In this document: piece after piece, positions 51,113 through 59,484 of the stretch
Position numbering within the stretch: position 1 is the first letter of the stretch
How the letters are laid out: each line of letters opens with the position of its first letter
Origin: Paraburkholderia phenazinium
Lineage (GTDB): Bacteria > Pseudomonadota > Gammaproteobacteria > Burkholderiales > Burkholderiaceae
Direction of reading: 5' to 3'
Length of the DNA: 64,000 nt
NCBI RefSeq assembly: GCF_900141745.1
Contig: NZ_FSRM01000002.1
Span: 3,596,001-3,660,000, forward strand
Notes under the pieces: generated by a model
What the model was told of the DNA's origin: nothing
Databases searched by the model: none
What the model saw: only the letters and a program-made list of their open reading frames with translations
Position numbers and translations under genes: made by a program

Positions 51113-52105
51113 TCAGTCCGCGTGGGATTGCCCTGCCCGCTCTGCCGCGAGAAATTCCAGTATCGCCTCACTCACCTGCGCCGGCCGTTCCTGCTGGATC
51201 CAGTGGCCTGCGCCCGGGATTACGAGCTTCTTCCGAAGACGGGGGACGTTGAGTTCCAGTTGTTCGAAATCTTTCGCAGCCATCTTCAGCACGCCATCAA
51301 GCTCCCCTGCGATGAACAACGTAGGCTGCGAGATCCGCGCGCCGTCGAGAAACCCGGTCAGTTCCCAGTTCCGGTCGATGTTGCGATACCAGTTGATCGG
51401 CCCGCGAAAACCGCTGCGCTCGAATTCCGCCACGAAGAATTTCAGCGCCGTTTCGGGCAGCCACGACGGCAGATCATCGGGCAGCGTCAGATTGTCGACT
51501 AGCCGCGTGGTCTTGTCGAAGGACGCGAAATTGACCGACGGCGCCGCCCTGACGCCATCTCCGGATGCCGTATAGAGAATGCCGAGCAACGCGCGGCCAA
51601 TGTCTTCCTCGAGTTCCCGCTCGATTCGCCCCGGCTGTTGAAAGTACTCCTGATAGAAGTGGCGCTCCTGCGTGATCTGCTGGAAGTGCAACGCCGGACG
51701 CCTGGCTCGCCGCGGCATATACGGCACGCTCAGCAGCCCGAGCGTGTGGAACCGGTCGGGCCGCAGCAACGCCGCATGGGCGGCAACGGCCGCGCCCCAG
51801 CCGTGCCCGATCAGCACGGCCGGCTCGTCGCCGAGCGCGTTGACGAGACCGACGAGATCGCCGGCCAGATGCAGGATGTCGTACGCTTCGACCGCTTCGG
51901 GCGCCTCGGTCTGCCCGTAGCCGCGCTGATCCGGCGCCACCACGCGGTAGCCGGCGGAAGCGAGCGCGTCGATCTGCCAGCGCCACGAGTACCACGACTC
52001 CGGCCAGCCGTGACAGAGCAGCACCAGCGGACCCTCGCCCTTTTCGACGTAGTGCATCCTGATACCGTTGACATGGGCGAATCGCTGCTGCAGACCCTCG
52101 ATCAT
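51113..52105 (-). CDS. Epoxide-hydrolase-like alpha/beta protein lacking the nucleophile
   Basis: The 330-residue protein has the epoxide hydrolase layout: LVLLCHGWPESWYSW (HGxP oxyanion motif at 32-35), a cap domain, PINWYRNIDRNWE with cap Tyr, an AGELDGVL acid segment and GAGHWIQQE with the catalytic His. The elbow normally reads GHDWGA with Asp as nucleophile; here it is GHGWGA, with Gly at 102. If this reading is right it cannot form the ester intermediate and may be non-catalytic. GAGGT precedes the ATG. It is divergent from the MDR oxidoreductase, 260 bases away. Confidence 0.88.
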   Translation of the reverse strand: MIEGLQQRFAHVNGIRMHYVEKGEGPLVLLCHGWPESWYSWRWQIDALASAGYRVVAPDQRGYGQTEAPEAVEAYDILHLAGDLVGLVNALGDEPAVLIGHGWGAAVAAHAALLRPDRFHTLGLLSVPYMPRRARRPALHFQQITQERHFYQEYFQQPGRIERELEEDIGRALLGILYTASGDGVRAAPSVNFASFDKTTRLVDNLTLPDDLPSWLPETALKFFVAEFERSGFRGPINWYRNIDRNWELTGFLDGARISQPTLFIAGELDGVLKMAAKDFEQLELNVPRLRKKLVIPGAGHWIQQERPAQVSEAILEFLAAERAGQSHAD

Positions 52106-52365
52106 CGGGTAGACCTCATTGAAGCCGCTTTGCGGCCAGGTGAAGATAGCACGTCGCCGGCTGCAAGACCCCGGTCACCTGTCCACCCCGGTATGATGCG
52201 TATGATTGAAAATTGGCTCCCGACCTTAGCAACGGACCTCCCGGCTGTGAACCGGGGATTTACCCGAGCCGTCCAGAAATCACCCAGCCGGTGGCCAAAT
52301 CGCACCTTTCCCCACGCGAGCGCGGCTGGAAAATAGCCGGCATCCGGCAATCACAAGGAATCAAT

Positions 52366-53415
52366 ATGAGCACCGTCAACCACCAGATCCGTCTCGCCTC
52401 GCGACCGGCCGGTCTGCCGACAGCGGAGAACTGGAGCCTCACCGAAGAGGCCGTGCCCGCTGACAGCGAACTGGCCGACGGCGAGCTGCTTGTCAAAACA
52501 CTCGCGCTGTCGCTCGATCCGGCGATGCGCGGCTGGATGAACGAGGGCAAGAGCTACATCGCGCCGGTCGGCATCGGCGAAGTGATGCGTGCCGGCGGTA
52601 TCGGCACTGTCGTCGCATCGAAACATCCGGCGTACGCAGCCGGCGACCAGGTGAGCGCGGTGCTCGGCGTGCAGGAATTCGCGCGCATCGACGGCGCGCA
52701 CGCGCAACGCTTCGGCCTTTTCAAAATCGATCCGCGGCTCGGTTCCCCCACGCAGTGGTTGAACGTGCTCGGCATGCCCGGGATGACTGCATATTTCGGA
52801 CTGCTCGATGTCGGCGAGCCGAAGGCGGGCCAAACCGTCGTCGTCTCCGGCGCGGCCGGCGCAGTCGGGCAAACGGTCGGCCAGCTCGCGAAAATCAAGG
52901 GCTGCCGGGTGGTGGGCATCGCCGGTGGCGCGGCCAAATGCGAATGGGTCGTGCGCGAACTCGGCTTCGATGCGTGCATCGACTACAAGGCGTCTCCGTC
53001 CTCCGTGCGCGACGGGCTGAAGCAGCATTGCCCGGACGGCGTGCACGTCTATTTCGACAACGTGGGCGGCGACATTCTCGACACCGTGCTGGCACGGCTG
53101 GCACGCGGTGCGCGCATTATCATCTGCGGCGCCATCAGCCAGTACAACAATCCGGGCAGCACGCCCGCCGCCGGACCGAAGAACTACCTGTCGCTACTGG
53201 TTAACCGGGCGCGTATGGAGGGGATCGTCGTGTTCGACTATGCATCCCGCTATCCGGAGGCCATCGCCGAACTGGCGGGCTACCTGGCTGACGGCCGCAT
53301 GCAGTCGAAGGAGGACGTCGTGACAGGCGGTGTCGCCGCGTTCCCCGAAGCGCTGCTGAAGCTCTTCTCAGGGGAAAATTTCGGCAAGCTGGTATTGAAC
53401 GTAGCTGACCGGTAA
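52366..53415 (+). CDS. Medium-chain NADP-dependent oxidoreductase, CurA/YncB type
   Basis: The 349-residue protein is an MDR superfamily enoyl or ketone reductase: AMRGWMNEGKSYIAPVGIGEVMRAGGIGTVVAS, the Rossmann glycines TVVVSGAAGAVGQTVGQLAKIKGCRVVGIAGG, YFDNVGGDILDTVLARLARGARIIICGAISQYNN and a C-terminal GKLVLNV. It lacks structural or catalytic zinc cysteines, as expected for the CurA/YncB group. AAGGA lies six bases upstream of the ATG at 52366. It may be divergent from the hydrolase at 52105. Confidence 0.92.
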   Translation: MSTVNHQIRLASRPAGLPTAENWSLTEEAVPADSELADGELLVKTLALSLDPAMRGWMNEGKSYIAPVGIGEVMRAGGIGTVVASKHPAYAAGDQVSAVLGVQEFARIDGAHAQRFGLFKIDPRLGSPTQWLNVLGMPGMTAYFGLLDVGEPKAGQTVVVSGAAGAVGQTVGQLAKIKGCRVVGIAGGAAKCEWVVRELGFDACIDYKASPSSVRDGLKQHCPDGVHVYFDNVGGDILDTVLARLARGARIIICGAISQYNNPGSTPAAGPKNYLSLLVNRARMEGIVVFDYASRYPEAIAELAGYLADGRMQSKEDVVTGGVAAFPEALLKLFSGENFGKLVLNVADR

Positions 53416-53450
53416 CGCTAGCGCGTAGAGGCCGCAGCGCGGCAAACAAG

Positions 53451-53480
53451 CGGCATGGCGCTTTCATCTTCGCCATGCCG
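53451..53480. terminator. Bidirectional hairpin terminator
   Basis: CGGCATGGCG (53451-53460) and CGCCATGCCG (53471-53480) form a perfect ten-base stem with a ten-base loop between the convergent MDR oxidoreductase and hydrolase genes. On the minus strand it is followed by CTTGTTTG. Confidence 0.6.
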
Positions 53481-53490
53481 ACTGCCGTCT

Positions 53491-54267
53491 TCAGAATCTT
53501 TTCCCCGTTGCGTCCACAATCTCCGGCAACCAGGCGCCGACCGTCTCGCTGGTCCACACCGGATCGTCGTGCGGCAGATCGTGGCCCGCCCACGGATGCT
53601 GCATATGCGCCGCACCCCACGCCGCCGCCAGCTTCGCCGAACACACCGGATTCACCAGCCGGTCCTGCGCCGACGACAGGATCAGGGTCGCGCAGCGCGG
53701 CACCGTATCGCCGGCGCTGAAGCGGGCCGCTGCCCATAACTGGCGCAGCGCGTTGCCCCGGCTCACCGGCGCGCTCTCGCGGATCGCGGCCCACGCGGCA
53801 AGATCGTCCGCCAGCGCCTGCGAATCGTTGCATGTCAGCCGATGGATAATCGCCTCGGCCTCACGGGCGTCGCGCCATCCGGCCGCGACGCGCAGCAAAC
53901 GAGGCCACGCCTGGGGGCGCAGACGCTCGGTCATGCTGCTAAAAGGCCGCATGCTCGTGTTGACCAGCACGAGCCGGTCGATCTCCTCAGGATAGTGCTG
54001 CGCCCATGCCGTCGCCACCATCCCGCCCAGCGACATCGCCAGCACGCGGTACGGACCGGGTACGCTGCTTTGCGATACCGCCTGCCGCACGAACTCAATC
54101 ATCGAGGGCACTTGGGCCGGCGCGTGCAGATCGATGAGTGCGCCGTTGCCCGGCAGATCGAGCTGCAGCAAGCTGTCGGTCTTGACGGCGTCACGCAGGA
54201 TGGCCGGAAAGCGGCCCCAGTGACGCGTCTCACGCGTGAGCCCACGCAGCAGGATCCACGTACTCAT
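53491..54267 (-). CDS. Alpha/beta hydrolase
   Basis: The 258-residue protein has an elbow VLAMSLGGMVA with the nucleophile Ser in xMSLGG and a C-terminal WAGHDLPHDDP with the catalytic His; an Asp lies in LSSAQDRLVN. The N-terminal oxyanion segment reads WILLRGLTRETRHWG. It resembles carboxylesterase or pimeloyl-ester type hydrolases; the substrate is unknown. Its ATG overlaps the stop of the M14 carboxypeptidase gene by four bases (ATGA), so the two are translationally coupled. Confidence 0.88.
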   Translation of the reverse strand: MSTWILLRGLTRETRHWGRFPAILRDAVKTDSLLQLDLPGNGALIDLHAPAQVPSMIEFVRQAVSQSSVPGPYRVLAMSLGGMVATAWAQHYPEEIDRLVLVNTSMRPFSSMTERLRPQAWPRLLRVAAGWRDAREAEAIIHRLTCNDSQALADDLAAWAAIRESAPVSRGNALRQLWAAARFSAGDTVPRCATLILSSAQDRLVNPVCSAKLAAAWGAAHMQHPWAGHDLPHDDPVWTSETVGAWLPEIVDATGKRF

Positions 54268-55298
54268 TCACCCGCCGTCCGATACCAATGCTGAATCGCA
54301 TTGTGCAGAAGCTGCTGACGCCCGTTGCCCTGCGGCAGCCAGCGATGCCACGCAAAGGCGGCGCGGGTCAGGAAGTCCAGCAGGTTCGCGTGACGCCGGA
54401 GCACACGCGCGGTGCGATGCGCTTTCACCGGATTGAACATGCCTTGCCGCGAAAACAGTTGACGCGGATTCTTCTTGATCCACAGCCATGAGCCGAGTTC
54501 GAGCGTCATTGGCAGAAATACGCTCTCCGACGGCGCGCGGTCGTAGGCGTAGTCCCATAGATCGCCGTGCAGCAGATATTGATGGCTCTGCGGCTCGAAC
54601 GCGTAGCCGTGATGCGGATGGGCACGCTCGAACATCGTCTTGAGCGCGTACATTTCCGGCAGATGCGGCATCAGTTTGCGGGTACGCGCATACGGAAACC
54701 AGATGCTGTCGCGCCAGCCGTAACCCGAGTGACAATCGAGCGCGAAGCTAAGCGGACGCGAGGTCAGTTCGCTGTCGACCAGCTTGAGCAGCGCGGCGGC
54801 TTCGACTTCCATGGGTGCCCCGCGACGTCCGCGATACCACGGCAACCAGGCACCGAGACGCTGGCCACCCGCGAGCAGCGGCACGCGTTCATCGGCATCT
54901 TGCGGCGCGTTGCGCATCAGGTCGACGCCATTCGGATTGGCGCGCGTGGCTGCCCACATACCGCCCGGATTGCAGATGGGCATAAAGATCAGACGAACCG
55001 ATTGCAACTGCCGCACCAGCAGTTCGTCCCATTCGAGACGTGAGAGCAGCGAGCGCATGTAGTCGAGTACGAGTTGCGTACCGATGCGCTCTAATCCGTG
55101 GATGCCGCCGAAGAATCCGATGGCCGGGGCTTGCGGATCGCTTGAGCCGATGCTTGCGGTCAGGACGGGGAAGGTTCTGCCGTGGACGCGCGCCTCGCAA
55201 ACCGTGCGGATGTCGAAGCTTGCGCTACCGGCGTCGAGGATCGTCTTGAGATCCTCGTATTCCGCGAAGCTGTCGGGTAGGAAACTGAGAGCCTGCAT
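54264..55298 (-). CDS. M14-family zinc carboxypeptidase
   Basis: The 344-residue protein has the carboxypeptidase A fold: zinc ligands in GIHGLERIG (HxxE) and ALDCHSGYG (His), the NPNGVDLMRNA loop and a late catalytic Glu in MTLELGSWLWI. There is no signal peptide, so it would act in the cytoplasm, perhaps as a peptidoglycan-peptide or small-peptide carboxypeptidase. It overlaps the alpha/beta hydrolase gene by four bases. Confidence 0.88.
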   Translation of the reverse strand: MQALSFLPDSFAEYEDLKTILDAGSASFDIRTVCEARVHGRTFPVLTASIGSSDPQAPAIGFFGGIHGLERIGTQLVLDYMRSLLSRLEWDELLVRQLQSVRLIFMPICNPGGMWAATRANPNGVDLMRNAPQDADERVPLLAGGQRLGAWLPWYRGRRGAPMEVEAAALLKLVDSELTSRPLSFALDCHSGYGWRDSIWFPYARTRKLMPHLPEMYALKTMFERAHPHHGYAFEPQSHQYLLHGDLWDYAYDRAPSESVFLPMTLELGSWLWIKKNPRQLFSRQGMFNPVKAHRTARVLRRHANLLDFLTRAAFAWHRWLPQGNGRQQLLHNAIQHWYRTAGE

Positions 55299-55397
55299 GG
55301 CGACGCCGGTGTGGTTTGCAAGGTTATTGGAGATGGCATGCGCTTTGTTTCTTTCTTCGTTTTAGCAATATAGCTGAAGGACGGCTTAGCGCGGGAT

Positions 55398-55994
55398 TCA
55401 CCTGCCGCCCTTCTTCCTCCCCTTAGGCACCGCCGGCAAACCCTTCCACCGATCCTCGTCCAGCAACCTCTCAAACAACCCATCTCTGGTGGAATCACTC
55501 AATGGCGAAAGCCCCAACAACGAATGAAATGCGATCCCGCTAGCAGCAAAATACCGCAACAACGCCAAATCCGGATCACTCGCCTCCGCATGCAGCGTCT
55601 TCATTTTCACTTCATCGCTCGTCTTGCTCTCTTCAAGCAAATTCGGACTCTCGATAAGCGCCGCCAGAACCGCCCGTGCCACCGAATGCGGCTGCTTCAC
55701 CGCCGCCCGGTAAATCGCAATCTGCGCCGCCAGCGTCGGTTCGGCCTTGGCCGCGCCCTCGCTCGCCATATAGTCTCGCGCAATCTGCTCGAACTGAAGC
55801 CGCTGATGCTCCAGCAATGCGCTGAGCACCCCCTGCTTCGTACGAAACTGATGCAGCAATCCACCTTTGCTGATACCACTTTCGCGTGACAACGAATCGA
55901 ATGTCAGTCCGCCCACGCCATCACGGCTAAGAATGGTCAGCGCGGCTTCAATCGCTTTCTTGCGGGAAATCTCCGAACGGGTCTGGTTGTCCAT
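55398..55994 (-). CDS. TetR-family transcriptional regulator
   Basis: The 198-residue protein has the TetR helix-turn-helix (SEISRKKAIEAALTILSRDGVGGLTFDSLSRESGISKGGLLHQFRTKQGVLSALL, residues 7-60) and a variable ligand domain. The ATG at 55994 matches normal family length; the frame continues upstream to 56240 without family sequence. It is divergent from the DUF3313 lipoprotein gene, and an AAACCG/CGGTTT inverted repeat lies between them. It may control that gene set. Confidence 0.9.
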   Translation of the reverse strand: MDNQTRSEISRKKAIEAALTILSRDGVGGLTFDSLSRESGISKGGLLHQFRTKQGVLSALLEHQRLQFEQIARDYMASEGAAKAEPTLAAQIAIYRAAVKQPHSVARAVLAALIESPNLLEESKTSDEVKMKTLHAEASDPDLALLRYFAASGIAFHSLLGLSPLSDSTRDGLFERLLDEDRWKGLPAVPKGRKKGGR

Positions 55995-56171
55995 TTTCAA
56001 ATCTGATGGCGTCGCGACGATTCGGCATGCCCCTAAGGCCGCCGCGTCACGAACAGGTCTGGCAAGTAATCCGGTGCAGTAACTCAATCTCAGTGAGCCG
56101 TCCCGCGGGGCCCCGCCCAGCAGGCGCTCGTGCGAGCGGTGGAATTGTACGCTCTCAGTTACACCCCAAAC

Positions 56172-56189
56172 AAACCGGATAGACGGTTT
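56172..56189. promoter_or_regulatory. AAACCG-N6-CGGTTT inverted repeat
   Basis: AAACCG (56172-56177) and CGGTTT (56184-56189) are perfect six-base arms around six bases, 96 bases upstream of the lipoprotein start and about 180 upstream of the TetR start. Size and symmetry fit a TetR-family operator. Confidence 0.5.
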
Positions 56190-56284
56190 ACATTTAATAA
56201 AGGCGATGGTACTCTGCGGCCACATCGGCTCTCGCCCCAACCAAACGCCAGTCGGCGTCCACCCTGCCTTTTCAGGAACACAGC

Positions 56285-56947
56285 ATGTTCAAGCACAAAT
56301 TCGTCCCGCTTCTTTTCACTGTCACAGCGGCGCTGACTCTCGCGGCATGCGCCAGCGTGCAGCCGGTCGCCTACAACGGCATCGCCTCTTCGTCACAGTT
56401 GCAGCGCAACCGGGATGACGACTCGGTCAAGATTCCCTACCGGTACACATCCCCGGTGACCTGGTCGCGCTACACGCAAGTGATGCTCGATCCTGTCATC
56501 GTGTATCAAGGCAGCGATAACCAGTTTGGCGACATGAAAGACGCCGACAAGACAGCGCTCGCCGACTACATGGCAAAGACATTCGCGGAGAAACTGACCA
56601 GGCGATTCGAGGCCGCGAATCAGGCCAGCCCTCACACCCTGCGGGTCAAGCTGACGCTGACCGGTGCCGAAAAGACGACATTGCTCGTCGGACAGGCCAT
56701 GCATTTCGACCTTGCAGGCAATCTCTATAACGGAGTGCAGGCAGTCCGCGGTGGTCAAGGCGCATTCAGTGGTTCGGTTTCCTACGCAGTTGAAGTCTAT
56801 GACAGCGAAAGCGGTCATCTGCTGAAAGCATACGTTTCGAAGCAGTATCCAAACGCCATGAATCTGCCGGCAGCCTTCGGTTCGCTCGGTGCGGCAAAAA
56901 CCGGTCTCGACAAGGGTGCTGATGCGCTGGTGGCGCAACTCAATTAA
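56285..56947 (+). CDS. DUF3313-family lipoprotein
   Basis: The 220-residue protein has a lipoprotein signal with lipobox LAAC (Cys22) and a DUF3313-type body: WSRYTQVMLDPVIVYQGSDNQFGDMKDADKTALADYMAKTFAEKLTRRFE and TLRVKLTLTGAEKTT. The family is of unknown function. AGGA lies seven bases before the ATG. A small membrane protein and a PqiB-type MCE protein follow 129 bases downstream. A lipoprotein beside an MCE gene would normally suggest a PqiC-like role, but this is a different family. Confidence 0.88.
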   Translation: MFKHKFVPLLFTVTAALTLAACASVQPVAYNGIASSSQLQRNRDDDSVKIPYRYTSPVTWSRYTQVMLDPVIVYQGSDNQFGDMKDADKTALADYMAKTFAEKLTRRFEAANQASPHTLRVKLTLTGAEKTTLLVGQAMHFDLAGNLYNGVQAVRGGQGAFSGSVSYAVEVYDSESGHLLKAYVSKQYPNAMNLPAAFGSLGAAKTGLDKGADALVAQLN

Positions 56948-57076
56948 CGGCTCGAAAGTCGCAAAAGCGAGCGTGGTGCGGCGGGCTCTCGACGCGCGCC
57001 CCCCGCCGGAAATACGGGTCATCGGAACTCGCCGTAGTCGAAACCCGGTTGCACCGCTCCTTTACGAGGTCCGTGC

Positions 57077-57271
57077 ATGCGCGCATTTGCCAATGCTGTT
57101 GTGTCACTAGCACCTCCGCCCTTGATGGTCGCGATCGTGTTCTCGATCGCGTACCTGGTGGTAGGCATTCCGGTTCATTTCACGCGCGGCGTAGCTTCCA
57201 GAGACGTGTTAGGCACGTTGGCCGGGATCTTCGCGTCACTCGTCTATATCACGCTGGTTGTTGGCTTCTGA
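57077..57271 (+). CDS. 64-residue two-helix membrane protein
   Basis: I do not recognise this protein. It has two hydrophobic helices (about residues 15-35, LMVAIVFSIAYLVVGIPVHF, and 43-64, DVLGTLAGIFASLVYITLVV) joined by a basic loop (HFTRGVASRD). GAGGT lies six bases before the ATG. Its stop overlaps the ATG of the MCE gene as TGATG, so the two are translationally coupled. It could be a membrane partner of the MCE protein in place of PqiA. Confidence 0.7.
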   Translation: MRAFANAVVSLAPPPLMVAIVFSIAYLVVGIPVHFTRGVASRDVLGTLAGIFASLVYITLVVGF

Positions 57272-58830
57272 TGCGAAGTCGTCCGTTACCGTCGGCCGTG
57301 TGGCTCGTCCCGCTTGCTGCTGCTTTGCTTTGTCTGGCGCTCCTTGTTCCTCGGCTCATGCAACAGGGTCCCGAGGTCGACGTCAGCTTCCTCACCGCCG
57401 AAGGGCTCGAGGTTGGCAAAACCCGTGTGCGTTACAGGGATGTCGAAATAGGCAAACTGACGGGACTGCAACTCTCAAACGACCGCACACATGTGCTCGC
57501 AGCCGTGCAGCTTGATGCCCCAGCCCGTCGGTTCGCAACTTGCGGCACTCGCTTTTGGGTCGTCCGTCCGCGGATAGAAACAGGCGGTATTTCCGGGCTG
57601 GCGACGGTTATCTCGGGTCCTTATATCGCCGCCGATGTTGGCAGTTCTTCAACACGATGCAAAGAATTCACCGGTCTGGAAACACCCCCTTTACTGACTA
57701 GCGGTCAGGACGGCCGGAGATTCGTTCTGCACACCGAATCACTTGGATCGCTCAATGTGGGCGCGCCAGTCTATTTCCGGCACGTACAGGTTGGACAGGT
57801 GATCGGCTACGCTCTAGCTGGAGACGGCGCCCAGGTCGACATCGATGTCTTCGTGAAAGCGCCATACGATCGATACGTTACTGCCGCCACGCAATGGTGG
57901 CATGCGAGCGGAATCGACTTGCGCCTCGATTCCAACGGTTTGAAACTCGACACCCAGTCGGTGGCGACGATCCTCTCAGGAGGCGTCGTTTTCGATTTGC
58001 CCCGATCACAGGTTGCCCAGCCGCAATCTGCTGATGGCACCGCATTTGATCTTGCTGCCAACCGCGAGGACGCGATACATCGGGCCGACGACGGACCGGC
58101 CGCAGCCGTGAGTCTGCGGTTCACGCAATCGGTGCGCGGGCTGTCGGTCGGCGCACCGGTCGACTTTCACGGCGTCGAGCTGGGCCGGGTGAGCGCGATC
58201 GACGTCGACTTCAACCGGTCGCGTGGTAGCTTCGACATGGTGGTAGCACTCAATCTGTACCCCTACCGGCTCGGCCAACGCTACCGGGAAGCGATCGGAA
58301 AGGGCGATAGCGAAGCCGGCAGGGCGCTGCTGCGTCAAATGGTTGCCCGAGGTCTGCGTGGACAATTGCGCATGGGGAGCGTCCTGACCGGCCAGCGCTA
58401 TGTGGCGTTAGACTTTTTCCCGCATGTATCGGCTGCCAGCATCGACACCCGGCGCAGCCCGGTCGAACTCCCCACCGTACCCAGTACTCTCGACGAGCTT
58501 CAGGACCAGCTCGCCAGCATAGTGAGCAAGCTGGATCGCGTGCCCTTCGATCAGCTTGGCAACAATCTGAACAAGGCGCTCGTGAACGCGAATACCCTGT
58601 TTCAGCAGGTCAACACGGAACTGATCCCGCAGGCTCGCACCACGCTCACGGCAGCCACGCAGTCGTTCAATGCGGCCAATGCCACGCTGCAGCAGGACTC
58701 TCCAATGCAGTCCGACGTTCACGAGGCGTTGACCGAATTGCGCCGCACGCTTGTCTCGCTCAATGCCCTCTCCGATTATCTGGAGCGTCATCCGGAAGCG
58801 ATCGTCTGGGGGAAGTCCGACGGACATTGA
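57271..58830 (+). CDS. PqiB-type MCE-domain protein
   Basis: The 519-residue protein has an N-terminal membrane helix (VWLVPLAAALLCLALLVP) and three MCE domains: VDVSFLTAEGLEVGKTRVRYRDVEIGKLTGL near 39, RFVLHTESLGSLNVGAPVYFRHVQVGQVIGY near 150 and VSLRFTQSVRGLSVGAPVDFHGVELGRVSAI near 280. A long helical C-terminus forms the tube seen in PqiB. MCE proteins carry lipids between the inner and outer membranes. No PqiA paraquat-inducible membrane subunit or PqiC lipoprotein is adjacent. The start is coupled to the 64-residue gene. Confidence 0.9.
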   Translation: MRSRPLPSAVWLVPLAAALLCLALLVPRLMQQGPEVDVSFLTAEGLEVGKTRVRYRDVEIGKLTGLQLSNDRTHVLAAVQLDAPARRFATCGTRFWVVRPRIETGGISGLATVISGPYIAADVGSSSTRCKEFTGLETPPLLTSGQDGRRFVLHTESLGSLNVGAPVYFRHVQVGQVIGYALAGDGAQVDIDVFVKAPYDRYVTAATQWWHASGIDLRLDSNGLKLDTQSVATILSGGVVFDLPRSQVAQPQSADGTAFDLAANREDAIHRADDGPAAAVSLRFTQSVRGLSVGAPVDFHGVELGRVSAIDVDFNRSRGSFDMVVALNLYPYRLGQRYREAIGKGDSEAGRALLRQMVARGLRGQLRMGSVLTGQRYVALDFFPHVSAASIDTRRSPVELPTVPSTLDELQDQLASIVSKLDRVPFDQLGNNLNKALVNANTLFQQVNTELIPQARTTLTAATQSFNAANATLQQDSPMQSDVHEALTELRRTLVSLNALSDYLERHPEAIVWGKSDGH

Positions 58831-58863
58831 GTAGGTGGGGCTTGAATGGCGAACGACGCCAGC

Positions 58864-59484
58864 TCAAAACGCCGTTCCCTTCCCCAGCCCAAGCTTCTCC
58901 ATCGCCTCATGCGCATCGATCACCATCGTGGCGATCTCCCCTACCGTCACCCTGAGTCCCGTCGCCCGCGAACGCATATGCTCGTACGCCTCGCTTTCGC
59001 TTAACCGGTGCGCCTCCATCAGAATGCGAATCGCGCGTTCGATATGGCGTCGCGCCTTGATCGCCTCTTCAAGCTTGCTGATCTTGTTGTGCAACCGCTG
59101 TTGGTAGCCGGACGATGCGCGCGCAAGCACCAGCGTACTGAGAATACCGGTGGAGCGGTACGGTTTGGTGATCACGCCATGTGCCTGCGTATCCAGCAGC
59201 ATCTTGAGCGCGGTGGGATTCTCGTAGTCGGACAACGCGATTAGCGTCGCCTCGGTATCGGCCGCGCACCAGTTTCCTGCGCTTCGCGTCTCAGGGCCGA
59301 CGAGAAAAAATATCGCGTCGACATCCGCAGGAAGTTGAGACGGAAACGGCCATAGCACGCGAACAGGGCAACCGATCCGCCGCAATTGCTCCTCGAGAAC
59401 GCTGCGATCGTCGCCGGGCGGGTGAATCACGAGGACGCGCAACGTGCGCAAATCGTCAAATAGCCGACGAGCCCCCGTGCTCAT
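58864..59484 (-). CDS. amiR: AmiR-type ANTAR response regulator
   Basis: The 206-residue protein has a degenerate receiver-like N-terminus (TLRVLVIHPPGDDRSVLEEQLRRIG) and a C-terminal ANTAR domain (about 135-195: KLEEAIKARRHIERAIRILMEAHRLSESEAYEHMR). ANTAR proteins bind RNA hairpins and block terminators. In Pseudomonas AmiR is held inactive by AmiC and releases amidase expression when amides bind AmiC. The start overlaps the amiC stop by four bases, as in the classic pair. Confidence 0.9.
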   Translation of the reverse strand: MSTGARRLFDDLRTLRVLVIHPPGDDRSVLEEQLRRIGCPVRVLWPFPSQLPADVDAIFFLVGPETRSAGNWCAADTEATLIALSDYENPTALKMLLDTQAHGVITKPYRSTGILSTLVLARASSGYQQRLHNKISKLEEAIKARRHIERAIRILMEAHRLSESEAYEHMRSRATGLRVTVGEIATMVIDAHEAMEKLGLGKGTAF

